A DNA stretch of 9,445 nt from JBAQMG01 sp049302575 (GTDB lineage Bacteria; Bacillota; Desulfitobacteriia; Desulfitobacteriales; Desulfitobacteriaceae). Below, one piece after another: positions 1 through 6,706 of the stretch. The notes under the pieces are model-generated. The model was not told the DNA's origin. It saw nothing but the letters and a program-made list of their open reading frames with translations, and ran no database searches. A program made the position numbers and the translations under genes. Numbering within the stretch: position 1 is the stretch's first letter; the number at the start of each line of letters is the position of its first letter. The stretch is taken from positions 1 through 9,445 of the forward strand of contig JBAQMG010000054.1 in the NCBI GenBank assembly GCA_049302575.1, read 5' to 3'.

Positions 1-224
1 GTGTTTGTCTGGAATGGTACCTAACCAAGGATGTTTAAAATTCCAAATTTAAACAGGCCAAATTGACTTCGGAGTTTTCTGGAATATGAGATCCCCAGAG
101 CTTACTTTATCCTTTAAGCGAAATAATTCAAGTCTATCCGCTTTGGTACCCGATATTTTTTCGGTTAATATCTCATTACAATGGCGTTACTTAAACATAT
201 CTAATTGCCGGCTTCAATACCATC

Positions 225-364
225 GTTTTTATAAATAAGCCGACTTTCCTTAACCTTAGAAAAGTCGGCTCTACCTCTTAGAGAGCAATTAGCGAATTTA
301 CGTCAAGCGAGTACAGTAAAATGGACCGACAAATTCGTCAGTCCTTAAAGTTGCTCTAGAGCAA
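225..364 (-). ncRNA. Candidate structured RNA or structured 3' UTR of the cphBA transcript
   Basis: Read on the minus strand, AGAGCAA (357-351) can pair with TTGCTCT (288-282). Inside this, GGACTGAC (344-337) pairs with GTCGGTCC (330-323) over a six-base loop. The hairpin at 270-238 follows. The 344-323 stem has 8 pairs with one G-U wobble on the minus strand, but a C-A mismatch on the plus strand, so the minus-strand RNA is the better folder. That is also the direction of cphA transcription. Positions 364-351 form a perfect 14-base palindrome that offers an alternative pairing. No known family is recognised. It could be a 3' UTR, a small RNA or a dispersed palindromic repeat. Confidence 0.35.
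229..270 (-). terminator. Probable intrinsic terminator of cphBA
   Basis: AGCCGACTTT (238-247) and AAAGTCGGCT (261-270) form a perfect 10-bp stem with a 13-base loop. On the minus strand the stem is followed by TTATTTAT, an imperfect U-rich tail. On the plus strand no T-run follows. It lies about 140 bases past the cphA stop and is the first good terminator shape on that strand. Confidence 0.55.
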
Positions 365-384
365 CAGCATTAAGCTTTGCAATC

Positions 385-405
385 CATAATTATGAATTAT
401 GCATT
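385..405. repeat. AT-rich 7-base repeat cluster, three units
   Basis: Three consecutive 7-base units are in register: CATAATT, ATGAATT, ATGCATT. They begin directly downstream of the cphA stop codon. The same unit types recur at 4077-4090, 4120-4140 and 4199-4233, so they flank the cphBA operon on both sides. Confidence 0.55.
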
Positions 406-407
406 TA

Positions 408-3065
408 TCAAATCCCCCCACCAGCTACTGCCTCAGGCTGGTCGACCCTTAGATCAGAATTATTTTCTTGGCTTAAGCGGCGGGCAATTTCTTCCTCGAT
501 AGGCTCAAGATGTTCGTAAAACATCACAAAGATATCCCCTGGCAAGCAAGAGTCTAAGCCATCTTGGAAGGCTTGACGTTCCTCTAAAACAACTGAAATA
601 CGTTGGGGATCCATCCCAGTTGCCACAGCGGCATCATAAATAAGCCCAGCAACTTCACCTGGCTTTCTACCCCGTAAATCTTCATCCTCACGGATAATTA
701 AACGTTGAAAACCCTTGGCGGCCACTTGAGCAACATCCTTGATACTCTCATCGGGTCTGTCTCCAGGAACAGTCACACACCCTACGAGAGAGCGTCCTTT
801 AAATTTTTTAAGTGTTTGAATAATCTCTTGAATACCGGCAGTATTGTGACCATAATCTATAAAAACTTGTACCCCGCCTATTTCATAAAGATTCAATCTC
901 CCTCGATTGTCTCCAGCTTCAGTAGTAAATCCTTCTAAGGAATTTCGTATCGCCTCAGCACTCAACCCCAAACACCAACCTGCAGCTACAGCAGCCAAGA
1001 CATTTTGAACATTATGTTTAGCCCTCCCTCCCCAAGTAATTGGCACCTGTTTTACAGTACAGATTCTATAACAATCCGTCCCACGACATAATAGGATAAC
1101 CCCTCGGCGTACGAAAACTGCTATTCCGCCCTTGGCTAGGTGCTTGCGCACCTGAATATTATCCTTCTCAGTGCTGAAAAAGATGACTCTACCCTTCGTT
1201 CGCCGCCCCATTTCAAGGACTTTGGCATCATCAGCGTTTAAAATAACATAACTATGCGTCTGAACAACCTCGGCAACCAAGCTCTTTACATGCGCTATAT
1301 CTTCGACAGTCTCAATTCCAAATTGACCAAGATGATCATTAGATACATTAGTAATGACTGCGATATCAGCATAATCATACCCTAACCCGGCTCTGAGAAT
1401 CCCACCTCGTGCCGTTTCCAGCACCGCAACCTGCACCTCCGGGTGTCTGAGGATAATCCGAGCACTTTCTGGACCAGTCATATCCCCCTTGATCAGCAGA
1501 TTGCCATTAACAAATATTCCATCGGTAGTAGCCAACCCCACCTGAAGCTGTTGGTTCATCAACATTCTGCCAATCATTCTAGACGTTGTGGTTTTACCAT
1601 TGGTACCAGTAATGGCGACAATGGGTATTCGCCCGTTCCCCCGCGGCAAAATCATGTCCACAATTTTCTTACCAACATTACGTTCTAGTCCAAAACTCGG
1701 GTAATGGTGCATACGAATTCCGGGTGCTGCATTAACCTCAATGATATGCCCATTACTCTTTCGAAAGGATTCCCCAATATCTCCGATCACTAAATCTACG
1801 CCTGCAATATCTAACCCAACGATCTGAGCGGCATAAACAGCTAAACAGGCATTATCCGGATGAACTAAGTCAGTTACATCTTCAGCAACTCCCCCGGTGC
1901 TTAAATTAGCACTCTCCCGCAAATAGACAATTTCATCTGCCGAGGGTACGGTGGCTAAAGATAAATTTCTTTGCGCCAAGGCCAAAATTACTACCGGGTC
2001 AATTTTTATTTTTGTCAATGCTCTCTGATGCCCTTGGCCCCTTTCGGGATTTTTATTAATCTGCTTAACCAACTCCTCAATACTGGAACGACCATCCCCA
2101 ACTACACAGGCTGGAATACGCCTAGCTGCTGCGGTTAGGCGCCCCCCAACAACCAGCAAACGATAATGTTGCCCCTCAATATGCTCTTCAACTATAATCT
2201 CATCCCCATAGGCCTGTGCTACCCTAAGGGCAGTACACACTTCCGCATCGCTAGTTAAGCGCAGTGATACACCTTTACCTTGGTTTCCGTTATATGGCTT
2301 AACAACGACTGGCGCCCCGATCCGTCGAAAGGCCTTCAAAGCCTCTTCCTCAGTCCATACCACAGACCCAGCAGGGACTGGCACTCCTCCGGAACTTAAC
2401 AATTTCTTAGTTAATCCTTTATCACAAGAGATATCCGTTGCAATACAACTAGTTTTATCGGTCATTGCCGCCTGTACTCTGTGCTGCAGCTTGCCATAGC
2501 CTAACTGTAATAAACTTCTTTCATTGAGTCTTTGTATGGGTATTCCTCGTTCTATACAGGCATCAACTATAGCCTGAGTGGAGGCTCCCAAACTACTTTC
2601 TTCAATTACATTTTTAATAGAACTTACTATTTCTGGAACATTCCCAGACACCCCACGCAAAAGACCCTGAATCAGCGCAAAGGCTTGTTGAAGGGCCTCT
2701 ATTGCCCCCTCGCTTGATTCATAATTATATATAATTTCATATTCACCTGGAGCTTCAACAATAGACAATGTTTTACCATAGTTAATATTTTGACCTGCTA
2801 ACGTTAATAGTTCGATAGTTACATGTTCAAGAATATGCCCCAGCAAAGTCCCTTCTTCAAGTCGTTCTAGGAATCCGCCAGGCTTGCCCCGCGAACAATA
2901 ATGCTCAGCTAACGTAGGTAAACAAGCTACTAGTTGATGATTAAAATCTCCCAATTGATTACTCATTACCTCCACTCGCTCTTGAAGATCCACGACCGCC
3001 CGAATAATTGGCCGATAACTATGGACATTAGCTCCTTCAATCGACTGGATTGATTTAATCTCCAT
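408..3065 (-). CDS. cphA: Cyanophycin synthetase CphA
   Basis: This 885-residue enzyme polymerises L-aspartate and L-arginine into cyanophycin (multi-L-arginyl-poly-L-aspartate) without ribosomes, using ATP. The expected domain order is visible. An N-terminal domain (about 1-160) is followed by an ATP-grasp domain (about 200-475) with VVVKPYNGNQGKGVSL at 253-268 and EVNAAPGI at 443-450. A Mur-ligase-like domain (about 480-870) follows with the P-loop GTNGKTTTS at 487-495, NVSNDHLG at 573-580 and DYGHNTAG at 737-744. In the family, the ATP-grasp domain adds Asp to the backbone and the Mur-like domain adds Arg to the side chain. Length is typical. The ATG start is fixed by an in-frame stop two codons upstream; AAGGAGGA (3084-3077) lies 12 bases before it, slightly far. 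It is the second gene after cphB, 89 bases apart, probably co-transcribed. No truncation or missing motif is seen. Confidence 0.97.
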   Translation of the reverse strand: MEIKSIQSIEGANVHSYRPIIRAVVDLQERVEVMSNQLGDFNHQLVACLPTLAEHYCSRGKPGGFLERLEEGTLLGHILEHVTIELLTLAGQNINYGKTLSIVEAPGEYEIIYNYESSEGAIEALQQAFALIQGLLRGVSGNVPEIVSSIKNVIEESSLGASTQAIVDACIERGIPIQRLNERSLLQLGYGKLQHRVQAAMTDKTSCIATDISCDKGLTKKLLSSGGVPVPAGSVVWTEEEALKAFRRIGAPVVVKPYNGNQGKGVSLRLTSDAEVCTALRVAQAYGDEIIVEEHIEGQHYRLLVVGGRLTAAARRIPACVVGDGRSSIEELVKQINKNPERGQGHQRALTKIKIDPVVILALAQRNLSLATVPSADEIVYLRESANLSTGGVAEDVTDLVHPDNACLAVYAAQIVGLDIAGVDLVIGDIGESFRKSNGHIIEVNAAPGIRMHHYPSFGLERNVGKKIVDMILPRGNGRIPIVAITGTNGKTTTSRMIGRMLMNQQLQVGLATTDGIFVNGNLLIKGDMTGPESARIILRHPEVQVAVLETARGGILRAGLGYDYADIAVITNVSNDHLGQFGIETVEDIAHVKSLVAEVVQTHSYVILNADDAKVLEMGRRTKGRVIFFSTEKDNIQVRKHLAKGGIAVFVRRGVILLCRGTDCYRICTVKQVPITWGGRAKHNVQNVLAAVAAGWCLGLSAEAIRNSLEGFTTEAGDNRGRLNLYEIGGVQVFIDYGHNTAGIQEIIQTLKKFKGRSLVGCVTVPGDRPDESIKDVAQVAAKGFQRLIIREDEDLRGRKPGEVAGLIYDAAVATGMDPQRISVVLEERQAFQDGLDSCLPGDIFVMFYEHLEPIEEEIARRLSQENNSDLRVDQPEAVAGGGI

Positions 3066-3154
3066 CGTTCAGTAAGTCCTCCTTTTGTCATGGGACATCC
3101 ACTATTCTTAGTCTTAACTATTTTACCCCTTGATATTCTAAGTGATCAAAGGAG

Positions 3155-3955
3155 TTAAATTACTGAGACCCGCCGTTTAAGATCAAATTTACACCCCTCC
3201 GCTAGTACATGCATCAGAACAGGTGAAAGGACAAGAGGTTGTTCAGATGAGGACTCCGAGACATTTGTAATAATTGATGAAGACGCATCAACCACTGTTA
3301 CAGTTTGACTGCCAACCACTATAAATTGACCATCAGCTTGAACCAGGATTGAAGTATCTTCGTCTATCCCCACTCCCAGTACGTAGGGATTCTGAGCAAT
3401 GGCTGATAGAAGACGTCCGATACGCCCTCTTTGAGCAAAATGCTGGTCTATCACAACTGCCCTCAAAAGGCCAAGACCAGGCGCCATAGCGAGAGTAGCT
3501 CTTTTGGGTGTGCCAGCCACTCCTCCTACGATCATGGCATCGGACATCACCGAAGCCCCTGCACTAGTTCCCGCAATCGTAACACCCCTCTCATAGAGAT
3601 TATGGAGAGTTCTCCCCAATAGAGTGCCCCCTAAAAGGCCTGTAATACGCAGTTGATCTCCACCTGTAAAAAATACCCCACTTGCCAAATCCAGTTGTTG
3701 AGCAACCCCTCTAGCGTTGGCCTGAGCTCGATCAGACACATCAAGAACCCGAACCTCTTTGGCTCCCAATTCCTGAAATAATCGGTCATACTCCTCCCCA
3801 ACCTGACGGGGATCTTGGGTTGCAGCAGTCATTACCGTTATTCTGCTCTCCCGCCCTCCTGACTCTTGGATAAAACGTCTAAGAATTTTGCATTCCCCTG
3901 CTTTGTCCTCAGCCCCACCAATAATCAGGAGTTTCCCGCCAACATGTTCGGTCAC
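3155..3955 (-). CDS. cphB: Cyanophycinase CphB (peptidase family S51)
   Basis: CphB is a cytoplasmic serine exopeptidase that cuts cyanophycin into beta-Asp-Arg dipeptides, the partner of CphA. From the GTG start it has 266 residues, the usual family length. The nucleophile motif GTSAGAS (Ser131) is intact, as are FTGGDQ (96-101), DQHF (His172) and GIDEDTS (Glu199), which match the Ser-His-Glu triad positions of known cyanophycinases. An upstream in-frame TTG at 3961 is only 2 bases from the AGGGGG ribosome binding site (3969-3964), whereas GTG at 3955 is 8 bases away, so GTG is preferred; the TTG form would add two residues. It is the first gene of the minus-strand operon with cphA. An isoaspartyl dipeptidase, needed to finish degradation to Asp and Arg, is not in the window. 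Confidence 0.95.
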   Translation of the reverse strand: MTEHVGGKLLIIGGAEDKAGECKILRRFIQESGGRESRITVMTAATQDPRQVGEEYDRLFQELGAKEVRVLDVSDRAQANARGVAQQLDLASGVFFTGGDQLRITGLLGGTLLGRTLHNLYERGVTIAGTSAGASVMSDAMIVGGVAGTPKRATLAMAPGLGLLRAVVIDQHFAQRGRIGRLLSAIAQNPYVLGVGIDEDTSILVQADGQFIVVGSQTVTVVDASSSIITNVSESSSEQPLVLSPVLMHVLAEGCKFDLKRRVSVI

Positions 3956-4048
3956 TAACAATTCCCCCTGTCATTTTAGCACAAAGACCAGCTTTCTTTC
4001 GTTGATACGTTAGATCGAAGCTTGAAATTAGTTTCGGGAAAAATTACT

Positions 4049-4077
4049 TTATTTATGCACGAGCCGAGATATAATGT
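4049..4077 (-). promoter_or_regulatory. Possible sigma-K-like promoter for cphBA
   Basis: On the minus strand, ACA (4077-4075) is followed after 17 bases by CATAAATAA (4057-4049). This resembles the mother-cell sigma-K pattern (AC, 16-17 bases, CATAnnnTA) with one mismatch in the -10 element. The implied transcript would start near 4042, about 85 bases before the cphB start. The region is AT-rich, so a chance match is quite possible. No convincing housekeeping-type promoter was found upstream of cphB. Confidence 0.25.
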
Positions 4078-4140
4078 ATAATTCATAATCAAAAGCAGAG
4101 TTTAACAATGCGCATTATCATTAATTCCTAATTATGCATT
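4077..4140. repeat. AT-rich 7-base repeats between cphB and the transpeptidase gene (first two clusters)
   Basis: Positions 4077-4090 hold TATAATT and CATAATC. Positions 4120-4140 hold ATTAATT, CCTAATT and ATGCATT, each set in 7-base register. The spacer between them (4091-4119) does not show the unit clearly. Confidence 0.45.
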
Positions 4141-4198
4141 AACATTGTGTACTAGCTACCTTAATACCTTAAAACGCATACATTAACCATAGGTGATG

Positions 4199-4233
4199 TA
4201 TAATTCCTAATTGTGCATTATGCATTATGCATT
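4199..4233. repeat. AT-rich 7-base repeat array, five units
   Basis: This is the longest cluster: five units in unbroken 7-base register, TATAATT then CCTAATT, GTGCATT, ATGCATT and ATGCATT. The CCTAATT and ATGCATT units also appear at 4127-4140. The array ends 22 bases before the transpeptidase start and overlaps any longer reading of that gene, which argues that the 5' part of the open frame is not coding. Confidence 0.6.
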
Positions 4234-4255
4234 AATCCGAAGGGACGTGGTACCC

Positions 4256-4594
4256 TTGTCTGAACGCTATATCCTAATTCATACCAGCAGACGATCACTA
4301 CAGCTATACGAAGGACAAAAACTTCTACAATCGTATTCAATTGCTATAGGTAAAAATGCTACACCCACTCCTCACGGACGATTCAGTATCGCTAACAAAC
4401 ATCTTAATCCTGGAGGGGTTTTCGGTTCACACTGGTTAGGACTTTCGCTTAGTAATTATGGGATCCACGGCACCAATAATCCCTCTAGTATTGGGCAATC
4501 CGTTTCTAAAGGATGTATCCGACTCCAAAACCATGATATTGAAAAATTATTTTCAATGATCAAAGTGGGAACACCTGTTATTATTCAGCCTTAA
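4256..4594 (+). CDS. Minimal L,D-transpeptidase (YkuD domain)
   Basis: The protein is almost only a YkuD catalytic domain: 112 residues from the TTG start. YkuD enzymes cross-link or modify peptidoglycan through a catalytic cysteine. His71 in IHGT (70-73) and Cys87 in SKGCIRL (84-90) fit the family signature. The frame is open back to a TTG at 4211, but those codons are the 7-base repeat array, so the TTG at 4256, 11 bases after AAGGG (4240-4244), is preferred; a GTG at 4247 is possible but too close to that site. No signal peptide, LysM domain or membrane segment is visible, which is odd for an enzyme acting on the wall. Small YkuD proteins of spore formers can be spore-associated, and the mother cell could deliver such a protein without a signal. 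The gene stands divergent from cphB and upstream of the MetF-like gene. Confidence 0.88.
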   Translation: MSERYILIHTSRRSLQLYEGQKLLQSYSIAIGKNATPTPHGRFSIANKHLNPGGVFGSHWLGLSLSNYGIHGTNNPSSIGQSVSKGCIRLQNHDIEKLFSMIKVGTPVIIQP

Positions 4595-4641
4595 CCGCGT
4601 TCAAAGCTACCCATTTTTTTCCTTATATAAATACCAATATC

Positions 4642-4670
4642 TTGTTTCTTAGGGAATAAACTTCTATAAT
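4642..4670 (+). promoter_or_regulatory. Sigma-A-like promoter of the MetF-like gene
   Basis: TTGTTT (4642-4647) and a perfect TATAAT (4665-4670) are separated by 17 bases. The -35 is weak but the spacing is ideal. The expected start point, about 4676-4678, coincides with the left edge of the stem-loop at 4675-4714. The gene therefore need not depend on read-through from the transpeptidase gene. Confidence 0.6.
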
Positions 4671-4674
4671 AAAC

Positions 4675-4714
4675 AAGTGATCTCTTCCTTTTGCTATTAC
4701 GAAGAGAGACACTT
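4675..4714 (+). promoter_or_regulatory. Stem-loop at the 5' end of the MetF-like transcript
   Basis: AAGTG-A-TCTCTTC (4675-4687) pairs with GAAGAGA-GA-CACTT (4701-4714) around a 13-base loop, giving 12 pairs with a small internal loop. TATTTT follows at 4715-4720, then the ribosome binding site. It may stabilise the 5' end of the mRNA, act as a weak terminator for the transpeptidase transcript, or regulate translation. No known riboswitch is recognised. Confidence 0.5.
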
Positions 4715-4738
4715 TATTTTAGAGGGGTGTTTTTGATT

Positions 4739-5596
4739 ATGCTTTTAGAGGAAAACTTGCTTAACCGTAAATTTGTTTTTACCACAGAATTGGGTGGAAT
4801 TAATGGGACGCAAATCGAAGATAGTATTATGAAGGCCAAAGACTACGTAGGGTTAGATGCCATAAATGTCCACGATTGTCCAAATGCACACTTAAGAATA
4901 AATTCTATTATGGCTGCAGCTATTATTCAGAAAGAATTAGGGATTGACACCATACCTCATTTTACCTGTAGAGATAGAAGTCTCTTAGGGACTCAAGCTG
5001 ATTTGTTAGGAGCTTCTGCTTTAGGGATTAAATGTATTTTGCCAACAACTGGTGATGGTCCACAGCATGGACCTTATACTAACTCTAAAGCGGTTTATAA
5101 TTATAATACGTTTGAACTGATTAAACTTATTGCTGGTTTAAATAAGGGCACAGATGCTAATAATGCCGAAATAAAAGGAAATACAGATTTCCTTATTTCG
5201 GCTACTGCAACACCAGGTGCGCAGAACTTGAAACCTGAAATTGACCGAATGAAGAAGAAAATTGAAATGGGGGCTGATTTCTTTCAAACTCAACCCATTT
5301 ATGATATAAATAAAGCAAAGGAATTCATCAGTGAAGCTAAACTCCTAGGTAAACCGATCCTCTTAGGCATCATGCCCTTAAAGGGTTTGAAAATGGCTGA
5401 GTTCGTTAATAACAATATTGCAGGCGTAACGGTTAGTGATCAGATAATAAAACAAATGGAAGCAGGCAAAAAAGGCCTAGAACTTGCTTTCGAGTTTATT
5501 TCTGAACTTTATAAAGAAGTTGATGGCCTTCATATATACGGTATGGGCGATGTGCAAACAACCAACAAAATAATTGAGTTTACTAAAAGCTTATAA
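4739..5596 (+). CDS. Compact MetF-family methylenetetrahydrofolate reductase-like protein
   Basis: This 285-residue protein matches the single-domain beta/alpha barrel of methylenetetrahydrofolate reductase, which reduces 5,10-methylene-THF to 5-methyl-THF with FAD. Family landmarks are Glu17 in TTELGG, PHFTCRDR (73-80), TGD at 104-106, QTQP with Gln185 and the C-terminal HIYGMGD (265-271). The usual proline-containing stretch after the N-terminal Glu is replaced by LGG, so it is a divergent member and substrate specificity is uncertain. It has no cysteine-rich MetV domain. The ATG at 4739 follows GAGGGGTG (4722-4729) by 9 bases; a TTG two codons upstream and a TTG at 4691 are less likely, the latter lying within the stem-loop. 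Spot counts of 60-base blocks give about 30-38% G+C, versus about 47-50% in blocks of cphA, the glycosyltransferase and the MetF/MetV gene, which hints at a different origin. Confidence 0.85.
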   Translation: MLLEENLLNRKFVFTTELGGINGTQIEDSIMKAKDYVGLDAINVHDCPNAHLRINSIMAAAIIQKELGIDTIPHFTCRDRSLLGTQADLLGASALGIKCILPTTGDGPQHGPYTNSKAVYNYNTFELIKLIAGLNKGTDANNAEIKGNTDFLISATATPGAQNLKPEIDRMKKKIEMGADFFQTQPIYDINKAKEFISEAKLLGKPILLGIMPLKGLKMAEFVNNNIAGVTVSDQIIKQMEAGKKGLELAFEFISELYKEVDGLHIYGMGDVQTTNKIIEFTKSL

Positions 5597-5726
5597 ATGA
5601 GTCACTTCAGTCAAGCTCTATTGCCCGTTCGCAAGCGCTCAATTTTCTATTCACTTGACGCTAAAGCTACACGCCAAAACCCAATAGTAAAATTCTGCAT
5701 AATAAATATATTTACAAGAGCATAAA

Positions 5727-5766
5727 GAACAGACCCTGCAGTTTACATTTACTGCAGGGTCTGTTC
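5727..5766. terminator. Stem-loop between convergent genes, likely bidirectional terminator
   Basis: GAACAGACCCTGCAGT (5727-5742) and its exact reverse complement (5751-5766) form a perfect 16-bp stem with an 8-base loop. It lies 2 bases beyond the yabG stop and about 130 bases past the MetF-like stop. The flanking T-runs are poor (CTTT on the plus strand, CTTTA on the minus strand), so it may work more as an mRNA 3'-end stabiliser than as a strong terminator. The stretch 5597-5726 holds no gene. Confidence 0.65.
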
Positions 5767-5768
5767 CT

Positions 5769-6605
5769 TTAGTACGGGCTCCGGGGATATCCCCTACGGA
5801 GCTGACCACGAGTTTCAATCCCACCCACACCGTCCGTGCCTGTAATTGTATGGCTCAGAATTTCTTTTAAAGAAACCATTTGATCTATAGGCGTAAAAGC
5901 AATCCGTTCCACAATAAATACCGGGTCAAAAGCATGAATTAGCATCCGTTTGGGTGAAGAAGCAAAATTGGCCCCAGCACTTAAAATTGCTTCATAATTT
6001 GATTGACAAGCACCCGCAAAAATCACCAAGGAATCTCGATTCGGTTGGAAACGGCGGGCTTCTAGCACCGATTCTACAAAATAACGCGAACTACGATAAC
6101 TGTCCATACTATGAAAGTTTTTTTTACCGTTCAGAAGCCCATCATGACCCGTCAGCACAAGAATATCTGTCGGATTATCTTGTAATATTTTATAAATAAC
6201 CCGTGGTTGTTCCGTTTCAGACTTACAAATGCCCTTAGCCTGTAGTCCTAATTGTTGATAAGTTTTCACACACTGTCCAAGATAATCTTCATCCCCATCT
6301 AAATGGAGGATTCGTCCAGGAACCTCAAAAAACTCCTCCTGATTATTCTGCGGACTCTTACGTTGATTGACGACCTTCCGTAACTTTTGGTAGATAGCCT
6401 GTGAGTCTTTCCGTTGATAATGCGCAATTTCAGTGGAGTCTTTATCTACCAGATCACCTAAAGGCGCATCTGCCAGCAAACGAAGATTCAAGCCTTTAAG
6501 TAAGGCGATACGTTCCCCTTTTAGATTATTTTGAATCCCGACGATGCGAAAAAAGACATCTTGCCGATATGAAGCTCGCGCCACGATATCCCCAGCCCTA
6601 AACAT
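5769..6605 (-). CDS. yabG: Sporulation-specific protease YabG
   Basis: YabG is a cysteine protease of endospore formers, made late in the mother cell in Bacillus subtilis. There it processes coat and cortex-associated proteins; in Clostridioides difficile it processes germination proteins. From ATG 6605 the protein has 278 residues, close to the roughly 290 of the Bacillus protein. The N-terminus (GDIVARASYRQDVFFRIVGI, from residue 5) is the family start. TGHDG carries the likely catalytic His154 and FAGACQSNYEA the likely catalytic Cys200. The C-terminus has the conserved GVGGIETRG. ATGs at 6611 and 6605 and a GTG at 6614 are possible starts; 6605 lies 11 bases from GGAGGG (6622-6617) and best matches the family. 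It is divergent from the glycosyltransferase and convergent with the MetF-like gene. No defect is seen. Confidence 0.96.
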   Translation of the reverse strand: MFRAGDIVARASYRQDVFFRIVGIQNNLKGERIALLKGLNLRLLADAPLGDLVDKDSTEIAHYQRKDSQAIYQKLRKVVNQRKSPQNNQEEFFEVPGRILHLDGDEDYLGQCVKTYQQLGLQAKGICKSETEQPRVIYKILQDNPTDILVLTGHDGLLNGKKNFHSMDSYRSSRYFVESVLEARRFQPNRDSLVIFAGACQSNYEAILSAGANFASSPKRMLIHAFDPVFIVERIAFTPIDQMVSLKEILSHTITGTDGVGGIETRGQLRRGYPRSPY

Positions 6606-6627
6606 ATGCATCACTTCCCTCCCCTTA

Positions 6628-6662
6628 TATCCTATGTCGGATTAGGGAAAACGACATATACT
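6628..6662. promoter_or_regulatory. Candidate divergent sporulation promoters between yabG and the glycosyltransferase gene
   Basis: On the plus strand, CATATACT (6655-6662) matches 7 of 8 positions of a sigma-E -10 element (CATACAnT) and would start transcription about 20 bases before the GGAGG site; the -35 is poor. On the minus strand, CATAGGATA (6636-6628) fits the sigma-K -10 pattern CATAnnnTA, but it is so close to yabG that the transcript would begin within the ribosome binding site. A clear housekeeping promoter was not found on either strand. Confidence 0.3.
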
Positions 6663-6706
6663 ATATTAAGCATAAATATAGGAGTTTGGGAGGTTGCGAT
6701 GTTTAT

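Larger units (their letters stand above)
1..407. other. Intergenic region downstream of cphA, no credible gene
   Basis: No reading frame with a ribosome binding site and family resemblance is visible here. The three plus-strand frames entering from the left edge all stop within about 55 bases, so at most a few C-terminal codons of an outside gene could be present, and none is recognisable. A small inverted repeat (GTTTAAA at 33-39, TTTAAAC at 48-54) sits near the left edge. The right part (about 225-364) is structured and probably transcribed from the minus strand; 385-405 is an AT-rich 7-base repeat cluster. Both are listed separately. Confidence 0.6.

Noticed and set aside
1..52. C-terminal end of a gene entering from the left edge
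   Set aside because: All three plus frames stop quickly, and the few residues match nothing recognisable.
33..54. Inverted repeat GTTTAAA/TTTAAAC as terminator or attachment site
   Set aside because: Short, AT-only stem; expected by chance in this composition.
705..2717. Plus-strand open frames inside cphA (for example 705-938, 1443-1688, 2532-2717)
   Set aside because: They lie antisense to intact conserved cphA motifs, have no family resemblance and no convincing ribosome binding site.
3973..3981. Extended -10 (TGCTAAAAT, minus strand) as cphB promoter
   Set aside because: Transcription would start within the ribosome binding site and no -35 is present.
4177..4184. CATACATT as a sigma-E promoter for the transpeptidase gene
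   Set aside because: The -10 fits perfectly but no -35 lies at the right distance, and such short matches are common in AT-rich DNA; kept only as a note.
4211..4255. Longer N-terminus for the L,D-transpeptidase from TTG 4211
   Set aside because: These codons are the 7-base repeat array and have no ribosome binding site; the TTG at 4256 is better supported.
5954..6199. Plus-strand frame inside yabG
   Set aside because: It overlaps the region encoding the catalytic His and Cys motifs of YabG and has no family match.
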